Assembly: GCA_029817715.1 (NCBI GenBank)
Contig: JARUPY010000538.1
Coordinates: 3,224,001-3,288,000, forward strand
Source: Melastoma dodecandrum
Taxonomy: Eukaryota; Streptophyta; Magnoliopsida; Myrtales; Melastomataceae
Reading direction: 5' to 3'
Length of the DNA: 64,000 bases
The notes under the pieces were generated by a model. It searched no databases. It was given only the letters and a program-made list of their open reading frames with translations, and had not been told where the DNA came from. Both the position numbers and the translations under genes were made by a program. Numbering within the stretch: position 1 is the stretch's first letter; each line of letters opens with the position of its first letter. Positions 34,181 to 47,300 of this stretch are shown here, piece after piece.

Positions 34181-36278
34181 TTGTGTTGGAATTTTATGAT
34201 AGTCCGGTAAGTTTCATGTGATCATTTTAGCTGGCATCTTATACCTCTCGGGTTTTATTATTAATGTTTATTGCACAACTCATGGTGTATACACGTGTGT
34301 TGACTCAAGCCCGTGATGGAATCATATATTAATATTTACTAGGTCGCTCACCTAGCGGGGAGAGGAAGACCTTGCCGCCACTAGGTTTTTATGTCACTTG
34401 TGTTAGTGGCAAACTTCGTTGTAAAGAAAAGGTCATAGGAATAATTTTATCGTGTTATGTTAAAGTCGGGTATGTATTTTCGTTTTCCTTTTTCTAGTGT
34501 ACTAAAATCGATTAATATTTGGATTTATTTTCTAAGTAGTTGATCTTGTAAGATATTGTGAGGTATTTGTGGTGCTTAGATTCCGGGATTTCACTGGCAT
34601 GCTTTGCTTACTTGCATAGCAGGAGTAGAGGAGGACGAGTGTCCATGTACACAATCTTGTTCTTGCCGCCGGGGGTTGTTCATCTCGGCTTCTGAGCACA
34701 GGATGACGATAATGAATGCTTGGCCATGCACTGACCCTTGTATTCCTTCTGTCATTTGATGGTTGAATTAGCCTTCTCTAGTTCGTTTTGGATAGTTACA
34801 TTCATAATCTGTTTTCGGCAAGTGATTTGGCAAGTACAGAGTCCTCTCCAATGAAACCCAGGAAGATGACTTGAACTGTCGGAAGTGCAGACAAATGTCG
34901 TGATCTAACTTGAACTGGATTAGGACAAGAATCCCAGAATTAACAAAGAGATGGGACGTGGAAATCAGACAACGCCGCATCAGTTGGGATGTTCTGATTT
35001 AGTACAAAGTTCACATTCTCTAACTTATACTTAATATAACCTCGTTGTCTTTGACCTTGTTGTATTCATAAAAAATATCCAATCTTATCTTTATAATTGT
35101 ATGTTACAGACAAAGGATAAGGTTTTTAAGGGGATACATATTATAAAAAAAAGTTATGCATGATAACATTAAGAAGGGACATTATATATAAATACTAGGC
35201 AACATGGGTTTGTTTCGCATACTCCACGAACCTTCTTGGCACCGGTGATGATATGATATAATACGGTAAGAGCCGAACCGTCATCACCCGGGTTTACGAC
35301 TTACTATTAAGAAATGTTACATCTTGGACAACCTGGTCATGACTTTGAGATGTTGCCTTGAGAACATATACAACCTACCTCGGTTGCTTTGCCTTCTTAT
35401 CCTTAGCTTTAGACAACAACAAGTTAAAGAAAGAAGTCATCCCGTTAATAATAATATTCGGATAAAAAAACTCAAGGTTATGTTTAGGTAATTTTATCGA
35501 GACGTTGAAATATTTCATGAAATAATTTATGTTGTTTTAAATTTGAGCAAAAATAGGATATGTGGTTTTAAAATTAGGCAAATAATATATTAACGATTAT
35601 CAGAAAGCATTTGTTGAAGTTTTTAAAATCGATTTGCTTAATACAAGTAAAATCGGAGTTTTAAATATTCATAGGGAAGAAAGGTTTTTTTTTTTCTAAG
35701 TGTGACAAATTCAAAGTACTCAAATCCCTGTGTCGAATTTTTAAACTACATTCGTATATTTTATTCGTAACAAAGCTATATGTATGGGAATGATGTGGTC
35801 GTAAGCAGTGACATCACAACAAGAGAAATCTGAGAGCTCTTGGACTTTTATAATTTTATTTGCAACCAAAGTTTGACCTTTATATATCCCCATAATATTT
35901 GTATTTATAAATCTGGGCATTACAAAAGTCAGCCTTCCGAATTCCCTAAATACCAATCTAATCCTGATCCTAAACTCAATATCAGTTTTCCGTATGCATA
36001 TCTTTGGAAAATGTCAAAAAAAAAAGAGAATTTCATGGATAATATAAATTTACATGTACTTGTATGTTTTCGTATTTAATACTTGGATTGAGACGAGCAT
36101 TCCATTCATCTTCTTCCCCTCCAAACATGGAGAGAAAAGATAAATTATTATATGATAAACCTTGAAAGTAAGATTGTAAGTAAAGCTTGTCCGAAACAAG
36201 GACAAAACTTTTCTTTACAGTCTTCTTACAACAGGGATTGTTACAACTCTCGGTTCTTTGCATTTTCTTTTAGCCGAC
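34181..36278. other. Intergenic, no gene seen
   Basis: NINJA 3' UTR followed by A/T-rich DNA and the ATL promoter. No open frame with a family motif. Confidence 0.5.
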
Positions 36279-37523
36279 ATGATTCCATCATGTTTGTGGT
36301 TTCTTCTGGTCTTCCTCTTGTTGTTGTTGTTGTTTGATTTCCAGTATGTCGATGCCCAGGCGCAGCCCCCAGGAGTCGTCTCGTCCCAGGACGTGTCCAA
36401 CTTCCAGCCCGGTGTAGGCATCCTCATGGGGGCCCTCGCCATCGCTTTCGTCCTTGCCTGTGTCCTCCTCGTTTACACGAGGTTCTGCCTCGACGAGAGG
36501 TCCTCGTCCGTGGCCCCTGGGACAAACTTCCCCGGGTTGGAGTCGTGGTCGTCTGGGATAGAGAAGTCCGTCATCGAGTCGCTCCCGTTGTTCCGGTTCT
36601 CCTCCCTCAAGGGTTCGAAGGAAGGGCTTGAGTGCTCTGTATGCCTCTCCAGGTTTGAGGATGTTGAGATCCTGAGGCTGTTGCCCCAGTGTAAACATGC
36701 GTTCCATGTTGGATGCATTGACCGGTGGCTTGAGGGGCACGCGACCTGCCCTCTCTGTCGGCAAAGGTTGGATCCTGAGGACCCGAGGATCTTCACGTAC
36801 TCAAATAGCATGAGGTTCTTGCTTCGGAACTACTCTCGGTCCATCGCGAGGGGTGATGCGGACATCGAAACCAACCTCCAACCATATATTCAACGAGAAG
36901 CCGACGTCCCGAGGTTTGGCTTCGGGAACAGCCTCAGGAAACTTTTTAGGGACGGTAAGGATGCAGACGAATGCAACTCGGTCGGAAGTGGACACAAGGA
37001 TCACCACACTCAACGTCCTTCACACTTGCATCGATTCAATCACAGGATAATTGTTCCGCAAGTAATCTTGAATAACCGGTGGAGCGACCTCTGTTCCTCT
37101 GACCTCGTGTTCCTCAACTCAGAGATGATGAACTCCGAGTCAGGCGACACACTTTCAAATCCCATGTCAGGAGCTCGACATCCCGTGAAGTCTGGCCAAT
37201 CGACAGGGGAAGATCACGCAATCACGATCCGGGACGAGATGGAGCTGAAGAGGTCGCTGGAGAGGAAGATAGTTCTGAGCAGCGGAAACTCCCCGACTTC
37301 GGGCTCAGACCCAGGAAAACTTGTCGTTCAGGATGAGAAGAGAACGATGTCTGAGATAACAGCCATGTCTAGGTTCTCAGCTAAGGAAGACAGAGACGAC
37401 GCCAACAAGCACGACAGGACGAGAAGATTGTGGTTGCCGATAGCGAGAAGAACAGTTCAATGGTTTGCAAACAGAGAAAGGAGACCGGAAGAGCCTCCTC
37501 GACATCAATTTTTAAGGGGTTGA
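36279..37523 (+). CDS. ATL42: ATL-family RING-H2 E3 ubiquitin ligase (ATL42-like)
   Basis: Intronless, 414 residues, as usual for ATLs. An N-terminal hydrophobic signal segment ('LLVFLLLLLLFDF') precedes a membrane segment at about 45-67 ('GVGILMGALAIAFVLACVLL'), the GLD-like region ('VIESLPLFRFSSLKG'), then the RING-H2 finger: 'CSVCLSRFEDVEILRLLPQC', 'HAFHVGCIDRWLEGH', 'CPLCRQRL'. The long tail contains 'RWSDLCSSDLVFLNSEMM' and basic segments. ATLs are membrane-anchored ligases that transfer ubiquitin from an E2. The finger and tail resemble ATL42/ATL12; the subgroup is inferred. The ATG at 36279 gives a proper signal segment. Confidence 0.92.
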   Translation: MIPSCLWFLLVFLLLLLLFDFQYVDAQAQPPGVVSSQDVSNFQPGVGILMGALAIAFVLACVLLVYTRFCLDERSSSVAPGTNFPGLESWSSGIEKSVIESLPLFRFSSLKGSKEGLECSVCLSRFEDVEILRLLPQCKHAFHVGCIDRWLEGHATCPLCRQRLDPEDPRIFTYSNSMRFLLRNYSRSIARGDADIETNLQPYIQREADVPRFGFGNSLRKLFRDGKDADECNSVGSGHKDHHTQRPSHLHRFNHRIIVPQVILNNRWSDLCSSDLVFLNSEMMNSESGDTLSNPMSGARHPVKSGQSTGEDHAITIRDEMELKRSLERKIVLSSGNSPTSGSDPGKLVVQDEKRTMSEITAMSRFSAKEDRDDANKHDRTRRLWLPIARRTVQWFANRERRPEEPPRHQFLRG

Positions 37524-38201
37524 TATTTGTACATTATTTAGCTTAATTTTAGGGTTCAATACAAGCTAGACGCGATCATTATTAAAAAAGTGAACGTGAA
37601 CGTGAATGTTGTAAAACTTTATTCTTTTACATTCTAAACCTAGAAATCAAGCAGGGAATGTATCATGACATTTCCTCAAAACTGTTTACCATTTCCTCTC
37701 ATGTTTGCTTTCCCACTCTTTGGTCTTTCCTACAGGAACAGAAATATTTGCAACTTCAGACCTCAAATGTTTGTCCTCTTTCTCAAGGAAGCTGTCACTC
37801 TGTCGCAACGACACCGCCGGAGTAAAAACAGACTATTCGAAACGGAACGATTGCAGAGGTTTACCACGGGAATGAAGCGCAAGCAATTCACGGATGAAGT
37901 TTTGGATAATTTGTGGGTTTTGAAAACTCTGTGTGAAGATTCCAAAAAGAATGGGAGCGAGATTGTAAATTCTAGGAAATGGCAGAAGGAGACAAAAACG
38001 AAACGCGAGGAACTTATCGGCAATTCCTTGTTCGTTTCATTCGTTCAATCGGGTTCAGTCCGAGTACTAGAAAGAGTGTTGTATCTTTTTCTTTTTCTTC
38101 TTATTTGTTCTTCCAATCTTGGACTCTGTCCGATAGAATCTCCTCGCACCCCGTTCCGGCCCAAAATCCTCTCGACAGAGGGGGAAGAAGAGATTGTCGA
38201 A

Positions 38202-38228
38202 CCCCCCCCCCCCCCCCCCCCCCCCCCC
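38202..38228. repeat. 27-bp poly-C tract in a 5' leader
   Basis: An unbroken run of C lies 18 bp before the glyoxalase I start codon. It is probably within the 5' UTR or core promoter and likely varies in length. Confidence 0.9.
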
Positions 38229-38245
38229 GCCGTTTGTGTTGTGAT

Positions 38246-41200
38246 ATGGTTAGGATATTGCAGCCAATGGCTTCAACGATTAGGCCTTCCCTGTCCTCCT
38301 TCAAGTTCCCTGCTTCCTCCCCCTTCTCTTGCCCTTCCACATCCTCCTGCCCTCCTCCTAGGTTGGGACTCGTAGTCGCTTCTTCCCCCAGGGGATTGTC
38401 CCTGACCCACCTCGCCAGCGGTATGTGGTTTGTTTCAGGTGGAAGGTTTTTTTTCGGGCTGATATGCGTTGGACTTCGTGATTCTTTTCTGGGTTTTGTT
38501 GTTTGAGCGGTAAAGGAGTGATTTTGATGGATGCCATGTTTTGATTGGTGCTTGAATGGTACTGGGTCGGGAGAATTTTGCTGGTTATTCTCATGGAGTC
38601 GCTGGGGAGTCCTTGTTGTTGCGTTTTCGAGAAGCTTGCTATTGTGAATGGTTGAGGTGCTTGGATGATCATTGGAGCTGATTTGGGGAAGCTTGTGCAG
38701 TTGTTCCGCAGAAGCGGGCATTTGGATTGAAGGCATCCAGAGTGTTTAGAGGACAAGGCAGCGTAAAGGCTTCGACAACGCCTGGAAATGTTGCGCACGC
38801 TAGCACGGCTGCTACGCTGGAGAATGTTTTGGAATGGGTCAAGCAGGACAAGAGGAGGATGCTTCATGTTGTCTATCGTGTCGGAGATTTGGACCGGACC
38901 ATCAAGTTCGTGACTTGTCATTCAAACAGAGGCATCTTTAAGCGCTTTTGAGCATATTTCCTTTACAACACATATTGTTAGATTATAACGAGATAGAAAC
39001 TTTTCACTGGAAGCACCGTATTGGGCTGTGCAGATTTTACACGGAATGTCTCGGAATGAAGCTCCTTCGAAAACGCGACATACCGGAAGAGAGATATACC
39101 AATGCTTTTCTTGGTTATGGGCCAGAGGATTCACACTTTGTTATAGAACTCACCTATAGTATGCAACATATCTTCTCATATCTCCTTAGCTTTTAGCAAG
39201 GATAGTGTTTATAGTCACTACACGACTTTGGCCAGACATTCTTATTTATTTCTTATGATGACTTAACCTTTTTTTTCTATTTTTAATTATTTACTTTTGG
39301 AATAAACAGATTACGGGGTTGACAAATATGATATTGGGGCAGGATTTGGCCATTTTGGCATTGCGGTTCAGGATGTAAGTTCAACATATTTGTTCCTGGT
39401 GAAATATTTTTTGGTTTAAAAGTAGATCTGTTGAAAGGTCATGATGGATGTCCAGTTAATGTTTTGAGCTACATGGTGAGTTGTAGACAGCGAATGCTTA
39501 CCTTTTGTATGGATAATGGGAATGGATTTTCTTAGTCATGTAAAATGGAGAGATCGGATCTTCTAGGCATAAGTTCTTATATACGGAGGCCCCATGAATT
39601 ATGTACAGTCCAAATTGACTGAACTTGCTTGCCCCCTGTAACCCTGTTTCTCTAGATTGAATCTGCTATGGATCTGGAGACATACATGCAGCTTCTTTTA
39701 CATCCTATTTTTTCTCCTAAGCAACATTGGTCAGTTTTGATGTTTTAATGAATGAAGAACTCAGGATCGAATCTCTAGAGCTGCATGTTGTGGCAGTTCT
39801 TCTTAATGCTGATTTTTTGTCTTCCCGAAAAACTGACCTAGTGTGCATCTGGCGAACCATTTTCTAGATTTGTGGCCTCCTTGGAATTTCAGTGTTTTCA
39901 AAACACTACAGTAGGGTTTCCTGTTCAAGTCCCACCTGTGCATCATAATGTCACATGAAAATTTATAGTAACTTGCATCAGAAGGTGATGGTTAGTCATT
40001 GGTTTAGGTTGCCAAGACCGTGGAGCTGATAAAGGCAAAAGGAGGCAAAGTCACCCGAGAACCTGGTCCTGTGAAGGGTGGATCAACTGTTATTGCATTT
40101 ATTGAAGACCCTGATGGGTACAAGTTTGAGCTTTTAGAAAGAGATCCTACTCCAGAGCCTCTATGTCAAGTAATGCTTCGAGTGGGGGATCTTGACCGAT
40201 CAATAAAGTTCTACGAGAAGGTGATGAATCATGGATCGAGATAGAAGATGTGTTACTTAATGTGCCTCCACTTTTTCGATGGACTTCTTGTGATGGTTCT
40301 GTTTTGATTTTTTGCTTACTTAAAAACCTCAGGCTTATGGAATGGAGCTTCTACGGATGAGAGATAATCCTGAATACAAGGTAGGTAGCATTTTTTTCCA
40401 TTGAATAATGTATATTGCATGGTTAGAGTTTGCTTTGTTCGTCACAAAATGTTAACGATGATGTTCCTTTTAAAATTGCTGGATCTCCTAAGAATAAGTA
40501 AATGCACAAAACACTGCAATTCTTGGTGTGATCTTTCCGTACTTTATGCTTATCTATCTGAATTAATGCAACTTGGGTAGGGGTTATATTTCTAAGTGTT
40601 GGTGACTGTAATATGCTTGTGAAATTGAATACTAACACATCTTGGCATGTTGGTTATACCTGACCAGTGCGAGCTATTTCTGTTTACCTACTGATGTGGT
40701 TGATTTTTGGTTCTCTAATTATTACCACGACACTAATTTATGTTGATTCTTAATCGCAGTATACTATAGCAATGATGGGGTACGGGCCTGAAGATAAAAG
40801 TGCTGTGATGGAGTTGACATACAACTATGGTGTTACCGAATATGAGAAAGGCAATGCCTATGCCCAGGTAAAAAAGATTTTTCGCCCTATTTTTCGCGCT
40901 TGGCTGATCTTGCCATGGTTCTGGAATCTAATATAATGCAATCATCTCGAGCAGATTGCAATTGGCACCGATGATGTGTACAAGACTGCTGAGGCAGTCA
41001 AACTCTCTGGCGGCAAGGTGACCCGGGAACCTGGACCTTTGCCTGGTATCAACACAAAAATTACAGCTTGCTTGGACCCAGATGGTTGGAAAACGGTATG
41101 GAATCCGAAATCGCTTATGCTTACTATACGATGCCGTTGATTTTCCATTTATAAACCTAGTTAATAACCTATGTCAATGTTACAAGTCCATGGTGCTTTC

Positions 41201-41528
41201 TCAAAATTTCGAATAGCATGATGATGATTACACCCCTTGCATTCGATTTAACATCTGCAAGAGACCGTTAGATTCCGATGTGCAATAGTAGAAATAGTGC
41301 ATAATTTGCGTGGCAGTATCCACCCAGTGAGATAGAGACTCGAACCGTTGCAACTTATCTTTAATCCGATACGTCCATCTATTGTGAACGCCTCCAATAA
41401 AAGTCGTTGCTTCTGCGTCCTATCCTAGTGTCTGAAGGCTGTACTCACAACTTACCATGATCTTTGGACTGTGATGATCCCCGCAGGTCTTTGTCGATAA
41501 CATCGACTTCCTCAAGGAACTGGAGTGA
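38246..41528 (+). CDS. GLX1: Chloroplast glyoxalase I (lactoylglutathione lyase), two-domain
   Basis: Nine exons (38246-38420, 38701-38905, 39034-39158, 39310-39374, 40008-40220, 40333-40380, 40760-40867, 40955-41095, 41487-41528) give 373 residues, all junctions in frame with GT-AG introns. A Ser/Thr/Pro-rich N-terminus of about 80 residues looks like a plastid transit peptide. Two tandem glyoxalase domains follow: '[20 protein letters not shown]' and '[20 protein letters not shown]'. Likely metal ligands in domain 1 are His in 'LHVVYR', Glu in 'VIELTY', His in 'GHFGIAV' and Glu in 'KFELLE'; in domain 2 the first ligand position is changed, as in homologues. The enzyme isomerises the methylglyoxal-glutathione hemithioacetal to S-lactoylglutathione, the first step of methylglyoxal detoxification. 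Confidence 0.95.
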
Positions 41529-42012
41529 GATCGTCCCGCGTTATGATCCGATATAAGATCGTCCGAAGTCGAAGCCGGTGTTTGGGGTCCAGTTGTTTGG
41601 AGTAGTAGCCTGGTCTGTCTCAAACGGATGTGCATTTTGTAGTTTTAGTGTATCACAGCACAGTGATAGAAAAGGAAAAGGCTGACTCCTGGGCTTATAC
41701 CATTTTTATATGAAATTTCTAAGAATTGGGTAACCCTTTCTTTCCAGTTCCTCCAATGTTTTAAAAAAATAATTTAGCTTCTTTTGACGATGTGAAAAGG
41801 ATTCGTGTAAGTGATTCAATTGTGATATTACTATCTTTATCCCTAATTAGAGTTATTATTGAAGAAATAGTTTTGCATCTATCTGAAGGGGGAGAGAGAA
41901 AAAAATTTTACTTTAAAATATAATTGGGCCTCGGCCCACAAATTAATCCTCAAAAACCCTAAAACCCTTATAATCGATCGGAGCACCAACTCATTCGCTT
42001 GTTCAATTTCCG

Positions 42013-45000
42013 ATGGAAGGCCAGTCGCCGGCGACGGAAGAGACGACGAAGATGACGGCGACGGAGAAGAAGAAGGTGGAGAATCATCGTATCGAAGGAG
42101 GAGAATCGCGCGAGGAGAAGAAGAGCAACGGGGGAAAGAACAAGAAGCGGAAGGAGTTCGCCCCCTTTGGGAATTACAGGAACTACTACGGTTATCGAGT
42201 CGGTCAAGATTTGGGGGAAGATCCCCGGTTGAAAGTCCTGAAGAAGGAATGGTTCGAAGGCAGGGATTGCCTCGACGTAGGATGCAACAACGGCTTGATC
42301 ACCATTAACATCGGTGAGATTAAGCTTTCCTTTCGGTCAGTGGTTAGAATTGGAAATTATGGTTGTGTTGTGATGTCACGTCGTGTTTATCTCTCTCGAC
42401 ATCTTGGTGTAACTATGTTTGCTTATCCTTGTCGGTTGTCTGAAATCTCTTGTTAAGGTAGACGGATGGTCATGTCTTGTCGCCCTTCCGAATATTGTTT
42501 TGTGCGATTTTGGGTCCGCACAAGAAGTTATTCATGTGTTACTTCAGCCTTGTGAAAAGGCGCCCTAGGCTTCATGGCGGCGGGAGGCTAGGCCTAGGCG
42601 CCTTAACCCAGCCCTGGCGAGTGCCTTGGGCCTGGGCTCCCAGGCACTGGTGCGAGAAAAAGGCACCCTGACTTCCAAAACAACTTTGCTTACCAAACCC
42701 AAGAATCCGCCGTCCTCCCTCTTCTCTGCTCTGCCCTTCCTCCATTCGACCCATCCGTCTCACGTCAAGCCTTTCTCCTGCCGACCCTGATCCTAGTCTC
42801 CTTAGGAGCAATACTTCTTCTCGCACAAACCTACCATTTTAATCATTTCTTATGAAGGAGTTGGTTTTATTTTGAGTTTGGATACCATTGATTTTAGTAA
42901 TGAATGTTGATTGGAGAAATAGATTGTGTATAAGATGAATGCTATGAATTGGTCTTTGGTGATGATATCTTGCATAAGAGAGGTGGAGAGAGTATTAGGA
43001 GTTGGTGAACCAATTAGGAGTGCCAGACAACAAGTTAGTTCAAGTCATTCTCGATTCTTGGTTGGAGATGATGTCAATTCTAATACGGAAGAAGAGATTG
43101 GGTGAGAATTTCAAGATGATTACTCGAGAATAACTTGGACATAGTTCATGATGATGACGGTGAAGAGAGTGACAAACATATGAGATAAATGCTATGACTT
43201 TGGAATTTTGTGGAATTACGTTGATTTCATTGTGATAATTTGATGGTTATGTCAAAATGTCAAATTCATCATAATCCAACAAAATGTCAAAGTTATCAAC
43301 ATAACCATCAAATTGTCACAATGAAATCAACATAATCACGCTTTCAAAGTCATAACATTTATATCACATCTTCGTCACTCTCTTCATTGGCATTATCATG
43401 AACGAAGTCCAAGTTATGCTCCAGTAAATCATCTTGAAAAAGTATCCTTCAAATCCCTCTTTCGCATCAGAATCGACATCATCTCCAACCAAGAATTGAG
43501 AATGACTTGAACTAGGTTTCACCAACTACCGATGCTCCACCTCTCTTCGTCATCACCAAAGACCAATTCACCTCCTTCATCTTGTACATCATCAATTTCT
43601 CCAATCAACTATTCATTACGTATCCAAACTCAAAATAAATCAAGTCGTCCATAAAACCTAATCAAGATGGTGAGGGCCGTGCGAAAAAAAGTATTAATTC
43701 CAAGGAGACCGGTCGAGGGCAGCATGAGATGGGTCGGTGAGAAGAAGGCTCGACATGAGACGGACAGGTCTACGCGAGGAAGCACAAAGGCAGACAGAAG
43801 GGAGGGCGGCATATTCTTGGGTTGGGTAAGCATTAGGGTTGTTTCGGATGCCAAGGTGAGAACCCTTTTTTTGCCCCAACGCTTGGGCGCTCGCCCAGGC
43901 TGGGTTAAGGCGCCTAGGCCTCGCCTCGCGCCGCCTAGGGCGTCCAAAGCGGGCGCTTTTAACAATATTGGTCGAAATGGGAAGAGGTCCTATGCAAGAC
44001 GTGTGACCATTATTTATTCTTTTGATTTTGGTCAGCTAGAAAGTTTTTCTGTCGGAGCATCCTTGGAATCGACATTGACTCAAGTAAGATTTACTCATTT
44101 GAGCAGTTGTATACCCTATAGTTTTTTGTGTTTCTGCTGTTAATTGCTTTTGGACAACATCTTTACTGTCAGGATAATCTAATTTGCTTTGCTTCATGTA
44201 TATGCCCATAGCTGAATTCATTAGTTTGAATAGCTCATGTTTTTTATCCATTTCACATGTAGTGGAAAATTAGTCTTGAGAATATCATATGGTCAAGTAT
44301 GGAGTTACCTTGTCTTCAAGAAATTTGTATTATTTTAGCTTGTCCAGTTACTTTGAAATATGTAATTGGATTATGTTGAAAGTTGTGAGATCTAATGGAC
44401 TTATTGTCTCCCACCAATCTGGCCAAAATATTCATTCCAATGTTTATCCGCTCTGCACTGCTATAACCATGTTTATGATCCCAAGTATAGAAATCGACCT
44501 GTTTACAGCCTTGGCTGCAGCCATTTCCTATAAACCTAGAGAATTGTGAAACTTGCTTCAAAATGCTCTTTCTGGTTAGATTAGGATGCTTCTGTTGTTA
44601 ACTATACTCTCTTTTCCATTTCTCTAGAACGAATAGAAGATGCTCATTGGATCCTCAGAAAGTTTTTGAGAGCCGAAGCTGCTGATGAAGGTCAATCTAG
44701 GAATTCGAAGAAAGAGGTTACCGAGAGATTGAGCAATGATTTGCATGACATTAATATGTCCTCGGAGAAAAACCTAAGGGACAATTTTGTAGACCACTGT
44801 CCTTTGAAGGCAAGAGATCTCTCTTCTATTGTTTCTTTCAGACAGGAAAATTTTGTCCAAAGTCGGCATCCTATGCACGAGAGTTATGATACAATTATTT
44901 GGTGAGTGTCTCCCTCTACAGCTCCTATTGATATGACATGTTCAGGGAAATAGCAATAGTAATCATGAGATGAAATGAACAAGTGACTTCTACCGACTTA

Positions 45001-46397
45001 TTTGTTGTTCGCTAATATCATTTTGGTTTTCCAGTTTAAGTGTCACAAAATGGGTCCACTTGAACTGGGGTGACGATGGGTTGATTACATTGTTCTCGAG
45101 GATTTGGCGACTTCTCCGCTCGGTATGAAGGATAGAGGAAATGGCTTTTATGATATTAAAGGATAAAGAAAATGGCTTTTGTCTTCATGCATTGCTGTTC
45201 CCTAGGATATCTTTGGTGATTAACTGTATCTTACCATGGCTAGGGTGGAATTTTTGTGCTGGAGCCTCAACCTTGGCGTTCATATGAACAAAACCGCCTT
45301 GTATCTGAGGTAGGTCTCCCTATCTCCCTTTCTCTCCTTATCTGATTGTCCCATTTGCATTCATTAACTTGACTGCGTGACTTTACTCCCAAACCATTCT
45401 ATTGCTTTGATGTCTTTAAGAATGTTGTCAAATTGAAAATTGAATCGTGTATGGAAAGTGTATCTTACAATTTGATGACACTGCTGGTAAATGCTCTAAA
45501 ACAATTTAGAGACAATTCTAGGTAAAACTGAATGTTTCTTTTAGAATATTGGCAGTATGATAGGATATGCCTGAAAGATAAAATCTACTGTGTGTCAACA
45601 ATGAGTCACTTTTATTGGCCTTTACTAAGTCCTCAGTGTAGACAGAGTAGTAAGAACTGACATACTCTAAGCATATGTACCTGTCTCAGGGCCATAAAAT
45701 TTCCTTTTTGATCATGGAAATACTCACTCATTTTATCCGAATCATGCTTTTTTGAGGGGCATCTGATATGGAGAAATGATTCCAAGTTGATCTATTAATG
45801 CTCACAGAGTCAACTCTATATCTTGGAATAATTTGACCATTCAAATCAAATCGAAACGTATGAATAGATTCGGTAAATGATATGTGATCAATATATACGG
45901 GCTTTAACTATCAGAACCAGAAGTTACTTTTACGAGAGTCACATACTCATCCTGTGGAACATTTTTTCAATGTACTCCAATAATCTTTGCTGGGTCTAAG
46001 CTTACAAGCTAGAGATGTCAGTCTGTGCACAGATTACTTAAAATTTTTAGTAAGGAATATGTAAATGTCCAGACTTCTTCATGGTTATCTTTTCTTAGTG
46101 ATAAGTGAGAAATTTCGCTTTTTTGCAGACAACAGCGAAGAACTACAGTGCTATTAATATATATCCCGAACAATTTCAAGACATTCTTTTAGATAAGGTG
46201 GGTGAACATCATAATATCTGTTAGTTTCTTGTGTTTTCAAAAGTAGTTGGTGAGAGCCATATTTGTTTACGCTGTTGTAATTATTGATTTCTCATATGAC
46301 GTTGCAGATTGGATTTCACACGGTCGAGGACCTTACCTCTGGTCTGTCTGGTACCAAAGCTGGATTCAACAGGCCGATTTTGGCATTTCGTAAATAA
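42013..46397 (+). CDS. Bin3/MePCE-type RNA 5'-phosphate methyltransferase
   Basis: Seven exons (42013-42313, 44036-44083, 44628-44901, 45035-45122, 45244-45309, 46129-46197, 46308-46397) give 311 residues in frame. The N-terminus is Lys/Glu-rich. '[16 protein letters not shown]' and the SAM-binding motif '[15 protein letters not shown]' span exon 1; the 48-nt exon 2 adds '[11 protein letters not shown]'; exons 3-7 carry '[14 protein letters not shown]', '[20 protein letters not shown]', '[15 protein letters not shown]' and 'GFHTVEDLT', the Bin3 domain signature. Relatives methylate the gamma-phosphate of small nuclear RNAs such as 7SK/U6 or the 5' phosphate of other RNAs; the plant substrate is inferred. 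Intron 1 (1.7 kb) hosts a foldback transposon. Confidence 0.93.
42545..43975. mobile_element. ~1.4-kb foldback transposon inside intron 1
   Basis: Ends are inverted copies: left 'ttgtgaaaaggcgccctagg', right reversed 'ttgttaaaagcgcc'; both continue into 'taggcgccttaacccagcc'. Inner arms also pair (for example 'ggttggagatgatgtc' near 43060 with 'gacatcatctccaacc' near 43470), with the centre near 43255. No protein is encoded. The short TIR looks hAT-like, but the target duplication was not resolved. Confidence 0.75.
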
Positions 46398-47300
46398 AAT
46401 CAAACTCACTCTGGTTCTTCTCATTGGAGCCGGGTACTTTTTTGCCGGAGCATGGGCCTTACTGTATGTATCCCGAGCTAAGTTACCCACAAATTTGGAA
46501 TGATTTTCTTCTGGCTATGGCTGCTTATTATTTGTCTTAGCTTATTTATTCAAAGTTGTTCTCAATACAAAAGAAAATGCAGAGTTATTTCGGCTAGAAA
46601 ATATTGCTGGGAACCCATGTGCTTTTGAGTTATATCTTGCCAACAAATGTTAGTCGGGATGCTTATTGCCTAAATATTTTTTATTCTCTGCATTTAGGGA
46701 TTTTTGTGCTTCATCTCAATGGAAGTTTCACGGATTACATTTGGGTTGGACACTTTAATCATGTCTAAAACTAGAAATCAGACAATTGATGGGGTCGGTA
46801 TCATATCTTCTAGTTAAATCTCTTTGTACCCTTACAGAAGTCATAGAAACATGTAGTTTTATCTCTGACCCATTTCATTCGAGACTCTGTTGGGCATAAG
46901 TCAGCTGGCTATTATCTGGGGAGGTTAACCATTTCGGATCCCTTGCACATCCTTGGCGTGAAAATTTCGTAAGTTGGCCTAGACCGGTGATTTAGCCATT
47001 TGACATCACTTTGGCTCGGATATACCTTCAGTCCTTTGCTTTGTCAAGATGCTTTTTCTCGCGAAGCATAGCAATTGTAGGAGTAGTTCGGTCATTGTCA
47101 TGGATCGCCTTATGAATGAATAGGTGGGATGATATGCAGCAGTGAATGAAAGAAATAATACTCTCTTCTTAAAGAGATATGATCACAGTTACAACCTAGA
47201 GACAAAGGAGACTCGAATGGAAAGAACAGGTCGTAGTTCCCCACACTTAGGATTGTGTTAAAAGTTTCATTGGAACAGTAAATTTTAATGTTCCTTACTT
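46398..47300. other. 3'-3' spacer between convergent genes
   Basis: Holds the 3' UTRs of the methyltransferase gene (+) and the oxidase gene (-). No further gene was seen. Confidence 0.5.

Noticed and set aside
37070..37105. 'RWSDLCSSDL' in the ATL protein resembles translated sequencing adapter
   Set aside because: The DNA (gacctctgttcctctgacctc) is not adapter sequence, and ATL homologues have a similar RWSD..SSDL..FLNSEM segment.
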